A stretch of DNA of 8,107 nucleotides. It comes from Elusimicrobia bacterium CG06_land_8_20_14_3_00_38_11 (GTDB taxonomy: Bacteria; Elusimicrobiota; UBA8919). The first letter of the stretch is position 1. Each line of letters opens with the position of its first letter. The position numbers were made by a program, and so were the translations under genes. Of the stretch, positions 1-6,119 are shown piece after piece. Below the pieces are notes generated by a model. The model made no database searches. It saw only the letters and a list, made by a program, of their open reading frames with translations, and was not told the origin of the DNA. The stretch is taken from positions 1 through 8,107 of the forward strand of contig PEVQ01000196.1 in the NCBI GenBank assembly GCA_002780205.1, in the 5' to 3' direction.

Positions 1-6
1 ATCAAC

Positions 7-1065
7 CTAATCATCAACCATTACGTAGTACAGAGATCTGCCTTTTCCTTGTGACTTAATAACTCCCAATTCCACCAGTTTTACAAGTTCTTTATGTACC
101 GCCTGTGCTGAAATTTTAAATATAGTTTGAAAATCTCTATTTGTTGCTTTGCCATGTTTGTTTATAAACTCAACTATTTCCATCTGACGGGGTGCAAGAG
201 CAATTTGAATACCGCTGACTTTTTTTGAACCCGAACCTAATTTAATAACGGCTTCTTTCACTTCATTCGCCGAATAGGCGACACCTGTCGTAAAATACTC
301 AAGCCATTTAGTGATGTTGTTATTATTCTTCTGCGCTGTCTTTAATGCTGCATAATACGACTGCCTGTCCGTATCATAAAAATCATCCAACGCTAATAAC
401 TGCCTATGGTCAAAATCGCTTAAATATAATATCAATGTTGCAAACAATCTTGCAGTCCTACCGTTGCCGTCAATAAACGGGTGAATTCTCGCGATTTCAT
501 AATGCACGATTCCGGCAAGTAATACCGGATTTATTTCCCAGGTTTTATCAAGATTAAGCCAGCGAATAAAATCTTTAAGTAATCCCGGAACTTTTTTTGT
601 TTCAGGCGGCATATATGTAACTTCGGTCTTATAACCAGTCCCATCAAATACTCTGCGCCCGACAAAAACCTGCCTGTTCCTGCACACCCCGCAATCCGAA
701 TTATTCTCCAGCGTATTTTTGGTAATGATTTTATGTATGTTCAGCAGCGTGCCTGTGGACAGTTTGCCTTTTTCTCCAAGTCCGGGTATTTTTTCCAATG
801 CTTTAAGATAATTCAAAACTTCCTGTTTGTCTTTTTCTGTAGCAATGACTTTTTTCCCTTGTGCTAAATCTTCCATCTGATGCAGGGTCATTTTATTGCC
901 TTCAATGGAAGTGGAGGAATGCGTATTTTTCAGAATTGCCTGTCGTCTGAGTTTCGCTTCCCACTGGGGCACTATGCGGGATTGCTCAATAAGTGTACGG
1001 GCAGAAGCAATAAAGGTAAGATTATTTATAATTTTATCGGTTATATTATATTTTGGTTTGAACAT
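7..1065 (-). CDS. Fic-domain protein with C-terminal winged helix
   Basis: Fic enzymes usually transfer AMP (sometimes another nucleotide or phosphate) from a nucleotide to a hydroxyl side chain of a target protein. Numbered from ATG 1065 (352 aa), the catalytic signature HPFIDGNGRTAR spans about residues 195-206, with His195 as the presumed general base. An inhibitory-type motif S-x-x-x-E-G lies at about 51-56 (SSTSIEGN region), placing it with Fic proteins that carry the autoinhibitory helix N-terminal to the Fic core. Residues about 289-348 look like a winged helix-turn-helix, a common arrangement in chromosomal Fic proteins and consistent with DNA binding. ATG 1065 is chosen because MFKPKYNIT is the usual family beginning. 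TTG 1107 and ATG 1101 are in frame but overlap allG and would add a basic Cys-containing tail. No clear ribosome site precedes 1065; the gene starts 7 bases after the allG stop, so translational coupling is plausible. The target is unknown. Confidence 0.9.
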   Translation of the reverse strand: MFKPKYNITDKIINNLTFIASARTLIEQSRIVPQWEAKLRRQAILKNTHSSTSIEGNKMTLHQMEDLAQGKKVIATEKDKQEVLNYLKALEKIPGLGEKGKLSTGTLLNIHKIITKNTLENNSDCGVCRNRQVFVGRRVFDGTGYKTEVTYMPPETKKVPGLLKDFIRWLNLDKTWEINPVLLAGIVHYEIARIHPFIDGNGRTARLFATLILYLSDFDHRQLLALDDFYDTDRQSYYAALKTAQKNNNNITKWLEYFTTGVAYSANEVKEAVIKLGSGSKKVSGIQIALAPRQMEIVEFINKHGKATNRDFQTIFKISAQAVHKELVKLVELGVIKSQGKGRSLYYVMVDD

Positions 1066-1072
1066 ATTTTTT

Positions 1073-2470
1073 TTAATTTTTTGACATTTCAAGCAAAGCA
1101 TCTTCAAAACATTTCAGGGGAGCATCAAGGATGCCGGCGCCGACCTGTCCTATGCCGGGCTTTTTGTGGGCGATGCCGGTATTTATGATGGGCGTGATTT
1201 GTGTTTCAACTATTTTTCTTATGTCAAAGCAGACGGGTGTGCCGACAAAATCCAACTGCGGTATCTGGTAACCGGTGTGTCTGCCGACGGTGATTTTATA
1301 CATTTTTCTTGTTGCGTTGAGTGCATCCGAAGGAGACCCGCCTACGAATTTTACTATTGCAGGCGCCGCCGCCATTGCGTTTGCGCCAATTCCTGCCGTC
1401 TCGGAAATCGTTGAATCACCTAAATCCGGGTTTGCATCTTTTTCTGAAAAACCTGCGAAATAAAGCCCCTTTGGATTTCCGGCTGGAACTGTGAACCATT
1501 TTTCTCCTAGCCCAGCAACTCTTATTCCAAGTTCCGTACCATTTCTTGCTATCGCCGAAACAACAGTAGAATTTTTCAATCCGTTAATAGTATCGCATGT
1601 GGCTTTACAGGCAGCCATTGAAAGATTTAAGAAAAAATGCGGGTTACCTGATATGAATTTTATTACTTCCGAAATTGTGTTTTTATCCAAATCAGTTTTC
1701 AACAGGTACGGAAAAATCTCTTTCAGAAAGAGCCCCGTTGCGGCTACATTTCTGTTGTGGCACTCGTCGCCCATCATCAGCGCCTGTGCCGTCAAACTTT
1801 TTATGTTTATTCCGCCGGCGATTTTTACCGCTTTTGACAAAGCCGGAGCAAGAACTGTTTCCATCCATTTGAGCCGTGCGATTACATCGGACGAATTGGC
1901 GCCGAACCGCAAAACCTTTCCGAGCCCTTCATTAAGCGTTGAATATGCAAGATTACCGCCGGTCTCGTTTTTTACGACGAAAACATACATTGATGCGGAA
2001 ATTATTCCCGCCATAGGTCCGACCGCTCCGTAATGGTGGCAGGGCGCAAATTTTATTTTGCCCGAGGCGGCAATACCTTCCGCTTCCAATTCATCTTTTG
2101 CGAGCCCTTCGTAAATCAAAGCGCCTATAATCGCACCCCGCACGGGACCGCACATTTTATTCCAGCTTATAGGGGGACCGGCGTGAAGAATGGTCTCTTT
2201 CGTCATTCCTTTGATTACATCTTTTGCCGGGGCAATATCAACCAGAACCGGTTGGGCGTTCGTCATTTTCTCAAACGCAATTTTGTTTGCCCTGTCAACA
2301 TCTTCCGTATTCAGTTTTGAAAGCGCTTTTATGAGTTCCTGATTCCCTCCGGCGGGCGGCGAGAAATCAACCTGCACCACATCCGCACCGAGTGATTTCA
2401 CCGAATCGGCGAATGACTTAAGCCCTAAATTAACAATTTTAAGTTTCTGACCAAAAAGTTTATTTTCCAT
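1073..2470 (-). CDS. allG: DUF1116 protein, AllG/YlbE-like carbamoyltransferase subunit
   Basis: This 465-residue protein matches the DUF1116 family, whose E. coli member YlbE (AllG) works with FdrA (AllF) and YlbF (AllH) as oxamate carbamoyltransferase, forming carbamoyl phosphate during allantoin fermentation. Motifs that recall YlbE are HAGPP (96-100), PCHH (143-146), GPMAGIISASM (151-161), NEGLGKVLRFG (180-190), MGDECHNRN (233-241), GEKWFTVP (322-329), NPDLGDSTISET (347-358) and NTGIAHKKPGIGQ (430-442). Residues about 1-50 (IVNLGLKSF, SPPAGGN) resemble, from memory, the C-terminal tail of E. coli FdrA rather than the start of E. coli YlbE. The start ATG has a strong ribosome site, GGGAGG, six bases upstream. 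The gene is preceded by a terminator-like hairpin and a 176-bp gap with paired palindromic repeats, so it may have its own promoter. It looks more GC-rich than the flippase gene. The family call is firm; the substrate is inferred. Confidence 0.92.
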   Translation of the reverse strand: MENKLFGQKLKIVNLGLKSFADSVKSLGADVVQVDFSPPAGGNQELIKALSKLNTEDVDRANKIAFEKMTNAQPVLVDIAPAKDVIKGMTKETILHAGPPISWNKMCGPVRGAIIGALIYEGLAKDELEAEGIAASGKIKFAPCHHYGAVGPMAGIISASMYVFVVKNETGGNLAYSTLNEGLGKVLRFGANSSDVIARLKWMETVLAPALSKAVKIAGGINIKSLTAQALMMGDECHNRNVAATGLFLKEIFPYLLKTDLDKNTISEVIKFISGNPHFFLNLSMAACKATCDTINGLKNSTVVSAIARNGTELGIRVAGLGEKWFTVPAGNPKGLYFAGFSEKDANPDLGDSTISETAGIGANAMAAAPAIVKFVGGSPSDALNATRKMYKITVGRHTGYQIPQLDFVGTPVCFDIRKIVETQITPIINTGIAHKKPGIGQVGAGILDAPLKCFEDALLEMSKN

Positions 2471-2639
2471 TTTTTACCTCCCAAATCACTATTTTTTATA
2501 CATTTTTTTCGGAGAACATATCATTTTTGAGGATTTGCTCAAATTTGATTGTTAGACTTTACCGACGAGCAATTTTCATAATTGAGGATTTGCTCAAATT
2601 CAATTTTCATGTTCACTAAATTTTATGAGCAACCGAAAA
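2471..2639 (-). promoter_or_regulatory. Upstream region of allG with weak promoter candidates
   Basis: This gap between the PRTase gene and allG contains no gene. On the minus strand it holds the paired repeats at 2600-2527, then an AT-rich stretch with TATAAA at 2500-2495 and the ribosome site GGGAGG of allG. A poor -35/-10 pair, TTGAGC (within the first repeat, 2542-2537) and TATGTT 16 bases downstream, would put the repeat over a -35 box. Neither promoter candidate is strong. A separate transcription start for allG is plausible mainly because a terminator-like hairpin precedes the region. Confidence 0.35.
2527..2600. repeat. Paired 19-bp palindromic direct repeats, possible operators
   Basis: The 19-mer TTGAGGATTTGCTCAAATT occurs at 2527-2545 and again, identically, at 2582-2600, 55 bp apart start to start, roughly five helical turns. 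Each copy contains an inverted repeat TTGAG-N6-CTCAA, extended by one base pair in the first. A second short repeat, CAATTTTCAT, occurs at 2570-2579 and 2601-2610 and brackets the second copy. The block lies in the gap upstream of allG, where a dimeric regulator could bind. The repeats are seen directly; the operator role is inference. Confidence 0.6.
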
Positions 2640-2659
2640 AAGTCCCTTAGGGGCGACTT
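2640..2659 (-). terminator. Hairpin plus T-run at the end of the PRTase gene
   Basis: On the minus strand AAGTC (2659-2655) and CC (2652-2651) pair with GG (2646-2645) and GACTT (2644-2640) around a 4-base loop, with a GC bulge at 2654-2653. A run of T continues to 2636. The loop, CTAA, contains the stop codon of the PRTase gene, so a terminating ribosome would cover the hairpin. The 11-mer AGGGGCGACTT on the plus strand is shared with the repeat inside rsmE at 7867-7890, so this may be a mobile palindrome acting as a terminator. The stem is modest and its efficiency is uncertain. Confidence 0.5.
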
Positions 2660-3624
2660 CCATTTTTCAGCCCCCTCAAAAACTCAAGCCGCAATTTACA
2701 TAAGTTTTTAAGCGCCGCTGTTGAATTAGGAATTTTTTTGTCGGGATACCATCTTTCCTCGTAGATTTCTTTTAACGTCATTCCGGTATGTGAAAGTTTC
2801 CGCCAGTAATCAATAACATCGTCAAGATGAGTCATGCAGTCGTACGCGCGAGCGCCGACATCGTAGACCACGCATCTTTCCAGCGGGTAAGTAACTTTTT
2901 CGCTCTGAGATTTTGCGAACTCGCAAGTTAGCAGTGCATTTTTTTTGACAAGGTCGGTCCCCGGCAGACATATCGTGAAATCATTTTTGCTTAAAGGTAC
3001 GACAAATCTGCCTTCAAAATAGATAATGAATGTTTCTTCATAATCAAAATTTTTTTGGAATATCGCGTGATATTTCTCAAGAATTTCTTCCGCGCGTCGG
3101 CATCCGATTGTGAACATTACGACCCTTCTTATGTTTTTGTTCTCGGAAAGACACTGTTTTCTTAAAATTTCAAGCCCGTTATCAAGCGTTGTGCCTGTTG
3201 CGAGCACATCTCCTATAAAAATCGTGGCATCTTCGGGAATTGAAAATTTTCTGTATTGATCATCTTTGATGAACCAGTCGGCATGTTTTTTATATCGCTG
3301 CGAAGTGATAAAAGAAGCGCTCATCCTGTTAAATCCGTAAGCGGAATTAAGCATATTAAAAAGCCCGAAGTTAAGTCCTCCTCTTAAAAAATGAAGCACT
3401 GAAATATTTTTATCGCCGTATTTTTCAAACTGACGAAAAAGTTTAAGTGTCTCCAAAACACCGGCGCGCATATTCCTGATATAATCAAATCCGATTATTT
3501 CCGGTTTATTGAGAATGTTCCTGGTGAACGGCGTTGAGACAATATATCTCTTTATTTTTCGTCTCGGCAAAATTTCGTAAGCAATTGCTTTTGACGACGA
3601 TTTAATTTTCAGTAATTTATCCAT
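2647..3624 (-). CDS. Phosphoribosyltransferase-fold protein of unknown substrate
   Basis: The 325-residue protein shows hallmarks of type I phosphoribosyltransferases: a PRPP-binding loop TIFIGDVLATGTTLDNG at 134-150, related to the D-x-x-x-A-T-G-x-T loop of uracil and other PRTases, and an earlier FLRGG at 79-83 similar to the R-G-G of uracil PRTases. The loop has GD where many type I enzymes have two acidic residues. About 130 residues after the core, with conserved-looking segments VVYDVGARAYDCMTHLDDVIDYW (254-276) and IYEERWYPD (287-295), are not ones I recognise and may be a substrate or partner domain. ATG 3624 has a good ribosome site, GAGGTG. The gene lies between fdrA (83 bp upstream) and allG, so a role with the carbamoyltransferase or in nucleobase salvage is possible. 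The last residues GSRP and the stop fall in a repeat-like hairpin, so the native C-terminus may have been altered. No specific function is assigned. Confidence 0.8.
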   Translation of the reverse strand: MDKLLKIKSSSKAIAYEILPRRKIKRYIVSTPFTRNILNKPEIIGFDYIRNMRAGVLETLKLFRQFEKYGDKNISVLHFLRGGLNFGLFNMLNSAYGFNRMSASFITSQRYKKHADWFIKDDQYRKFSIPEDATIFIGDVLATGTTLDNGLEILRKQCLSENKNIRRVVMFTIGCRRAEEILEKYHAIFQKNFDYEETFIIYFEGRFVVPLSKNDFTICLPGTDLVKKNALLTCEFAKSQSEKVTYPLERCVVYDVGARAYDCMTHLDDVIDYWRKLSHTGMTLKEIYEERWYPDKKIPNSTAALKNLCKLRLEFLRGLKNGSRP

Positions 3625-3631
3625 AACACCT

Positions 3632-3736
3632 CGCTGATTGCCGCTGATGTCATTCCCAACTTATTGGAAATCCATAGATACCCGCTCTCCGTGTCATTTG
3701 CGGTCATCTACGCCTTATTATCTGCGAACATCTGCG
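3632..3736. repeat. Degenerate 10-bp-unit repeat region between fdrA and PRTase gene
   Basis: On the minus strand four adjacent units with a CGCARATGAY-like core run from 3736 to 3693: CGCAGATGTT, CGCAGATAATAAGG, CGTAGATGAC and CGCAAATGAC. On the plus strand, two units, CGCTGATTGC and CGCTGATGTC, follow at 3632-3651, giving a rough interrupted palindrome overall. The fdrA stop codon lies in the third unit and the last residues of FdrA are encoded by the first two. The region resembles short interspersed repeats of the CGCAGATG type seen in several environmental genomes; that comparison is from memory. Confidence 0.5.
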
Positions 3737-5270
3737 TTTCAACGAATCTTGCCGCTGTAACGTTTGACGGCAGAATTATAACACCTGCATTTTCAAGAAT
3801 TTCTTTTTGTTTATTAAAACCCTGCGGGTCTAAATCGGTGCCGCAAATCGAGGTTACAAAAGTTATATACCTTTTCTGTTTTTTCGCGATTTTTTGCGAT
3901 TCGGTTATAGCGGGAAGTATTGCATTCGCAGGGTCGGGATGGGCGCCGTATCCCAAAACTAAATCAAAAAATATAACCGCAACCTCTTTATCCTTCGCTT
4001 CCTGAATCATTCTTTTATTTCTGCCAGTAAAATCAATCATCGGATGCGGGACACCTTTCGTAAACTCGTCGTCTCCTAAATCAATAAAGGAATTTTTGAA
4101 AGAAACATTTCTGTTTTTGAGTTTTAATTCGGGATTAACCGCTATGTTTGAATAAATATCGCCGAGGGCATCGGAAAGCACGAACATCGCTTCGTCGCAA
4201 AGCGTTCCGCCCGAGAAAAGTCCCCGGACATATTTCTGATTTTTGGAATGTTTTTTGCGCTCTTTTGATGCAATGTTCAAAAAGTTTTCCGGAAGTTTTC
4301 CCTTCGGAGAATATTTTTTATTTTTTAGTATTGCAATTGATTTTAATGCAGCATCTTCAAGGTTTGTGGCAAAGTACAAATTCCCGGAATCATTCCGTTT
4401 TATTTTTGAACCAAGAAAAATTATCACAAACGGTTTTTTGCAACTTTTTATTATATCAAGAACTTTTTTTTCTACTTCTTCAGCGGGCGGTTTTGAGACG
4501 ATACATATCACTTTTGTAGCGGGGTCGTTTTCAAGCATCTTTATTGATTCAATCGCCATTAAACCGCCGACCTCTTTTTTTAAGTCCCTGCCGCCGAGCC
4601 CAATCGCCTGAGTTATACCTTCTCCATTTTTATGAATTATTGTCGTCACTTCCTGCGTTCCCGTGCCTGATGCCGCAACAACACCGATAGAGCCTCTTCT
4701 TACAACATTTGCAAAACCTAGAGGTATACCGTTTATTATCGCCGTGCCGCAGTCGGGTCCCAAAACCAGAAGCCCTTTTTCAACTCCTATTTTTTTTAAG
4801 TGAATTTCATCTTCAACCGAAACATTATCGGAAAAAATCATTTGATTGATGCCTTTTTTTAATAGTTTTTCCGATTGATAACAGACATACTGCCCCGGAA
4901 TTGATATTACAGCAATGTTGGAATCCGGCTGCAATTCAACTGCCTCCTCAATGTTTTTCGGATTTTCACAAACGCAACTTCCCGCATTATCCCTTGATAC
5001 CGTTACATTAAGCATATTTTCAATGCCTGACATAATTTTTTTGATGTCGGCTTGAGCGTTATAACTTATGCAAATGAGTAAATCGTTGGGCGATGCAGAT
5101 GCGCCTTCATTCGTAAAAAATCCCGTTTCCGTCAGAAGTTTTTTATTGGCATCAGTTCCCATCATAACCGACGAATCAACAACGCCGGCTATCGTTTTAA
5201 TTTTGTTTGACAACGCCATCAAAAAAACCGAATCACGGTAAAAATTTTTTTTAACAAGATTTACAAGCAT
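3708..5270 (-). CDS. fdrA: FdrA (AllF-like) acyl-CoA synthetase-fold carbamoyltransferase subunit
   Basis: This 520-residue protein is a clear FdrA homologue. FdrA has the fold of the ATP-citrate lyase/succinyl-CoA ligase alpha subunit and in E. coli is the AllF subunit of oxamate carbamoyltransferase. Matching blocks are SSVMMGTDANK (33-43), FSDNVSVEDEI (146-156), GLLVLGPDCGT (166-176), ASGTGTQE (200-207), AIGLGGRDL (222-230), IVSKPPAEEV (257-266), GLFSGGTLC (350-358), IDLGDDEFT (396-404), PHPMID (408-413) and GYGAHPDPA (440-448). The start ATG is preceded by GGAGG at 6 bp spacing and overlaps the end of allH by 20 bases, so the two are translationally coupled. Compared with E. coli FdrA (about 555 residues, from memory) it lacks a C-terminal segment that seems to sit at the start of the DUF1116 protein here. 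The final residues and stop fall in a repeat. The subunit identity is secure; the substrate is not. Confidence 0.93.
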   Translation of the reverse strand: MLVNLVKKNFYRDSVFLMALSNKIKTIAGVVDSSVMMGTDANKKLLTETGFFTNEGASASPNDLLICISYNAQADIKKIMSGIENMLNVTVSRDNAGSCVCENPKNIEEAVELQPDSNIAVISIPGQYVCYQSEKLLKKGINQMIFSDNVSVEDEIHLKKIGVEKGLLVLGPDCGTAIINGIPLGFANVVRRGSIGVVAASGTGTQEVTTIIHKNGEGITQAIGLGGRDLKKEVGGLMAIESIKMLENDPATKVICIVSKPPAEEVEKKVLDIIKSCKKPFVIIFLGSKIKRNDSGNLYFATNLEDAALKSIAILKNKKYSPKGKLPENFLNIASKERKKHSKNQKYVRGLFSGGTLCDEAMFVLSDALGDIYSNIAVNPELKLKNRNVSFKNSFIDLGDDEFTKGVPHPMIDFTGRNKRMIQEAKDKEVAVIFFDLVLGYGAHPDPANAILPAITESQKIAKKQKRYITFVTSICGTDLDPQGFNKQKEILENAGVIILPSNVTAARFVETQMFADNKA

Positions 5271-6075
5271 TATAAACCTCCATAGCGGTTAAAATACCAA
5301 GCAAAGTATCATAACCTGAAGTGGCGCCTGTACTAATAAGATTTTTCAACCAGAAATCCGCAGACGCTTTCTTTTCAGAAACTGAAAAAATGGTGTTCGC
5401 AACTAACTCGCTGATTCTGCCTTCGTAAGAATACCTTAAATACTCGGCGCTGATAAAATTCGTTTTTGTGTAATCAATTTTTATGTTTTTAAGAAGAAAA
5501 TCAAACGGGATAAGTGCGTCAAAAAAATGACTTGCCGAGAGAAAACCTACTAAAAAGTCATCGCCGGACGGCGTAAGCCCGAAGCCGAGACCGAGCACTT
5601 GCTCAACATTATAATTAAATAATTCTTTGTTTTGCGATTTAACGGCAAACTTAAACTTTTCAATTAACGACGACTTAATAAACGAATGATTTTTCAGATA
5701 ATATGAAACTGCTGATGTATCTAATTTTTCAATGCAGATTTTTTTCACAGGAGAATTCCAGCGTTTTGAGTTTTTAATATTTATTGTTATTCCGTTTGAA
5801 AAAAATAATTTGTCCTGTTCAAATTTCACTATTTCACAATTCTGAAATAGTGAAAAAGAAAAATCATCCAGCACAATTCGGTTCGGACCATTAAAAAACT
5901 TTTTGTGCACAATAGAAATTAGTTGGTCTGAAGCGGTTATGTTAACTGCGTTTTCAAAAACTGAATGAACTTTCCCCTCAAAAAAAACCGGAACGCTGAA
6001 ATCATATGATATCGCATTTACCCTGCACCTCGTAATGCCTCGCCTTTCAGGGCGGGGATGTAGAGGTGCAATCAA
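5251..6075 (-). CDS. allH: DUF2877 protein, AllH/YlbF-like carbamoyltransferase subunit
   Basis: The 274-residue product carries the family signatures of DUF2877: GLGFGLTPSGDDFLVGF (162-178), SAEYLRYSYEGRISE (209-223) and GATSGYDTLLGIL (250-262). E. coli YlbF (AllH), the third oxamate carbamoyltransferase subunit, has equivalents such as G-P-G-L-T-P-S-x-D-D and T-S-G-x-D-T-L-L-G. Family-like sequence begins at about residue 20 (NAISYDF, then GKVHSVFENAVNI at 34-46). The only usual in-frame start before it is TTG 6075, and residues 3-18 (containing PRPERR) are encoded by a 47-bp palindromic repeat. ATG triplets near 6015 and 6006 are out of frame. Either a repeat-derived leader is translated or an unusual start (for example ATT) is used. 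No good ribosome site precedes TTG 6075. The gene overlaps fdrA by 20 bases and lies 44 bases after the flippase stop. The family is sure, the exact start is not. Confidence 0.88.
   Translation of the reverse strand: MIAPLHPRPERRGITRCRVNAISYDFSVPVFFEGKVHSVFENAVNITASDQLISIVHKKFFNGPNRIVLDDFSFSLFQNCEIVKFEQDKLFFSNGITINIKNSKRWNSPVKKICIEKLDTSAVSYYLKNHSFIKSSLIEKFKFAVKSQNKELFNYNVEQVLGLGFGLTPSGDDFLVGFLSASHFFDALIPFDFLLKNIKIDYTKTNFISAEYLRYSYEGRISELVANTIFSVSEKKASADFWLKNLISTGATSGYDTLLGILTAMEVYNACKSC
6024..6070. repeat. 47-bp palindromic repeat at the start of allH
   Basis: Perfect 8-bp arms TGCACCTC (6024-6031) and GAGGTGCA (6063-6070) enclose an inner hairpin around CGCCTTTCAGGGCG (6041-6054), extended by further G-C pairs to CCTCGCC and GGCGGGG with one wobble. 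It encodes residues 3-18 of the apparent AllH product. The core differs by one base from a second copy at 6095-6108 and by a few bases from the palindrome ahead of rsmE. Confidence 0.7.
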
Positions 6076-6090
6076 AAATTCTTTAAGAAA

Positions 6091-6118
6091 GCATCGTCTT
6101 TCAGGGCGAGGTGCGGGG
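6091..6118. repeat. Second copy of the palindromic repeat, between flippase gene and allH
   Basis: The core CGTCTTTCAGGGCG (6095-6108) matches 13 of 14 bases of the copy at 6041-6054, with short outer arms GCA (6091-6093) and TGC (6112-6114). It fills most of the 44-bp gap after the flippase stop. Read in the allH frame, both copies encode PRPERR. It could also fold in the transcript; there is no T-run after it, so it does not look like an intrinsic terminator. Confidence 0.6.
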
Positions 6119-6119
6119 T

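Noticed and set aside
1066..1107. Longer Fic start at TTG 1107 or ATG 1101
   Set aside because: It overlaps allG and adds residues not typical of the family, whereas MFKPKYNIT at 1065 is the usual beginning.
880..2320. Several open frames on the plus strand opposite the Fic gene and allG
   Set aside because: They lie antisense to well-supported genes, have no family-like sequence and no ribosome sites, and reflect the codon pattern of the real genes.
3664..4611. Plus-strand open frames opposite fdrA
   Set aside because: The minus strand carries strong FdrA motifs throughout; the opposite frames are low-quality translations without recognisable domains.
6091..6118. Intrinsic terminator after the flippase gene
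   Set aside because: The palindrome is not followed by a T-run in the direction of transcription and belongs to the same repeat family as the copy inside allH.
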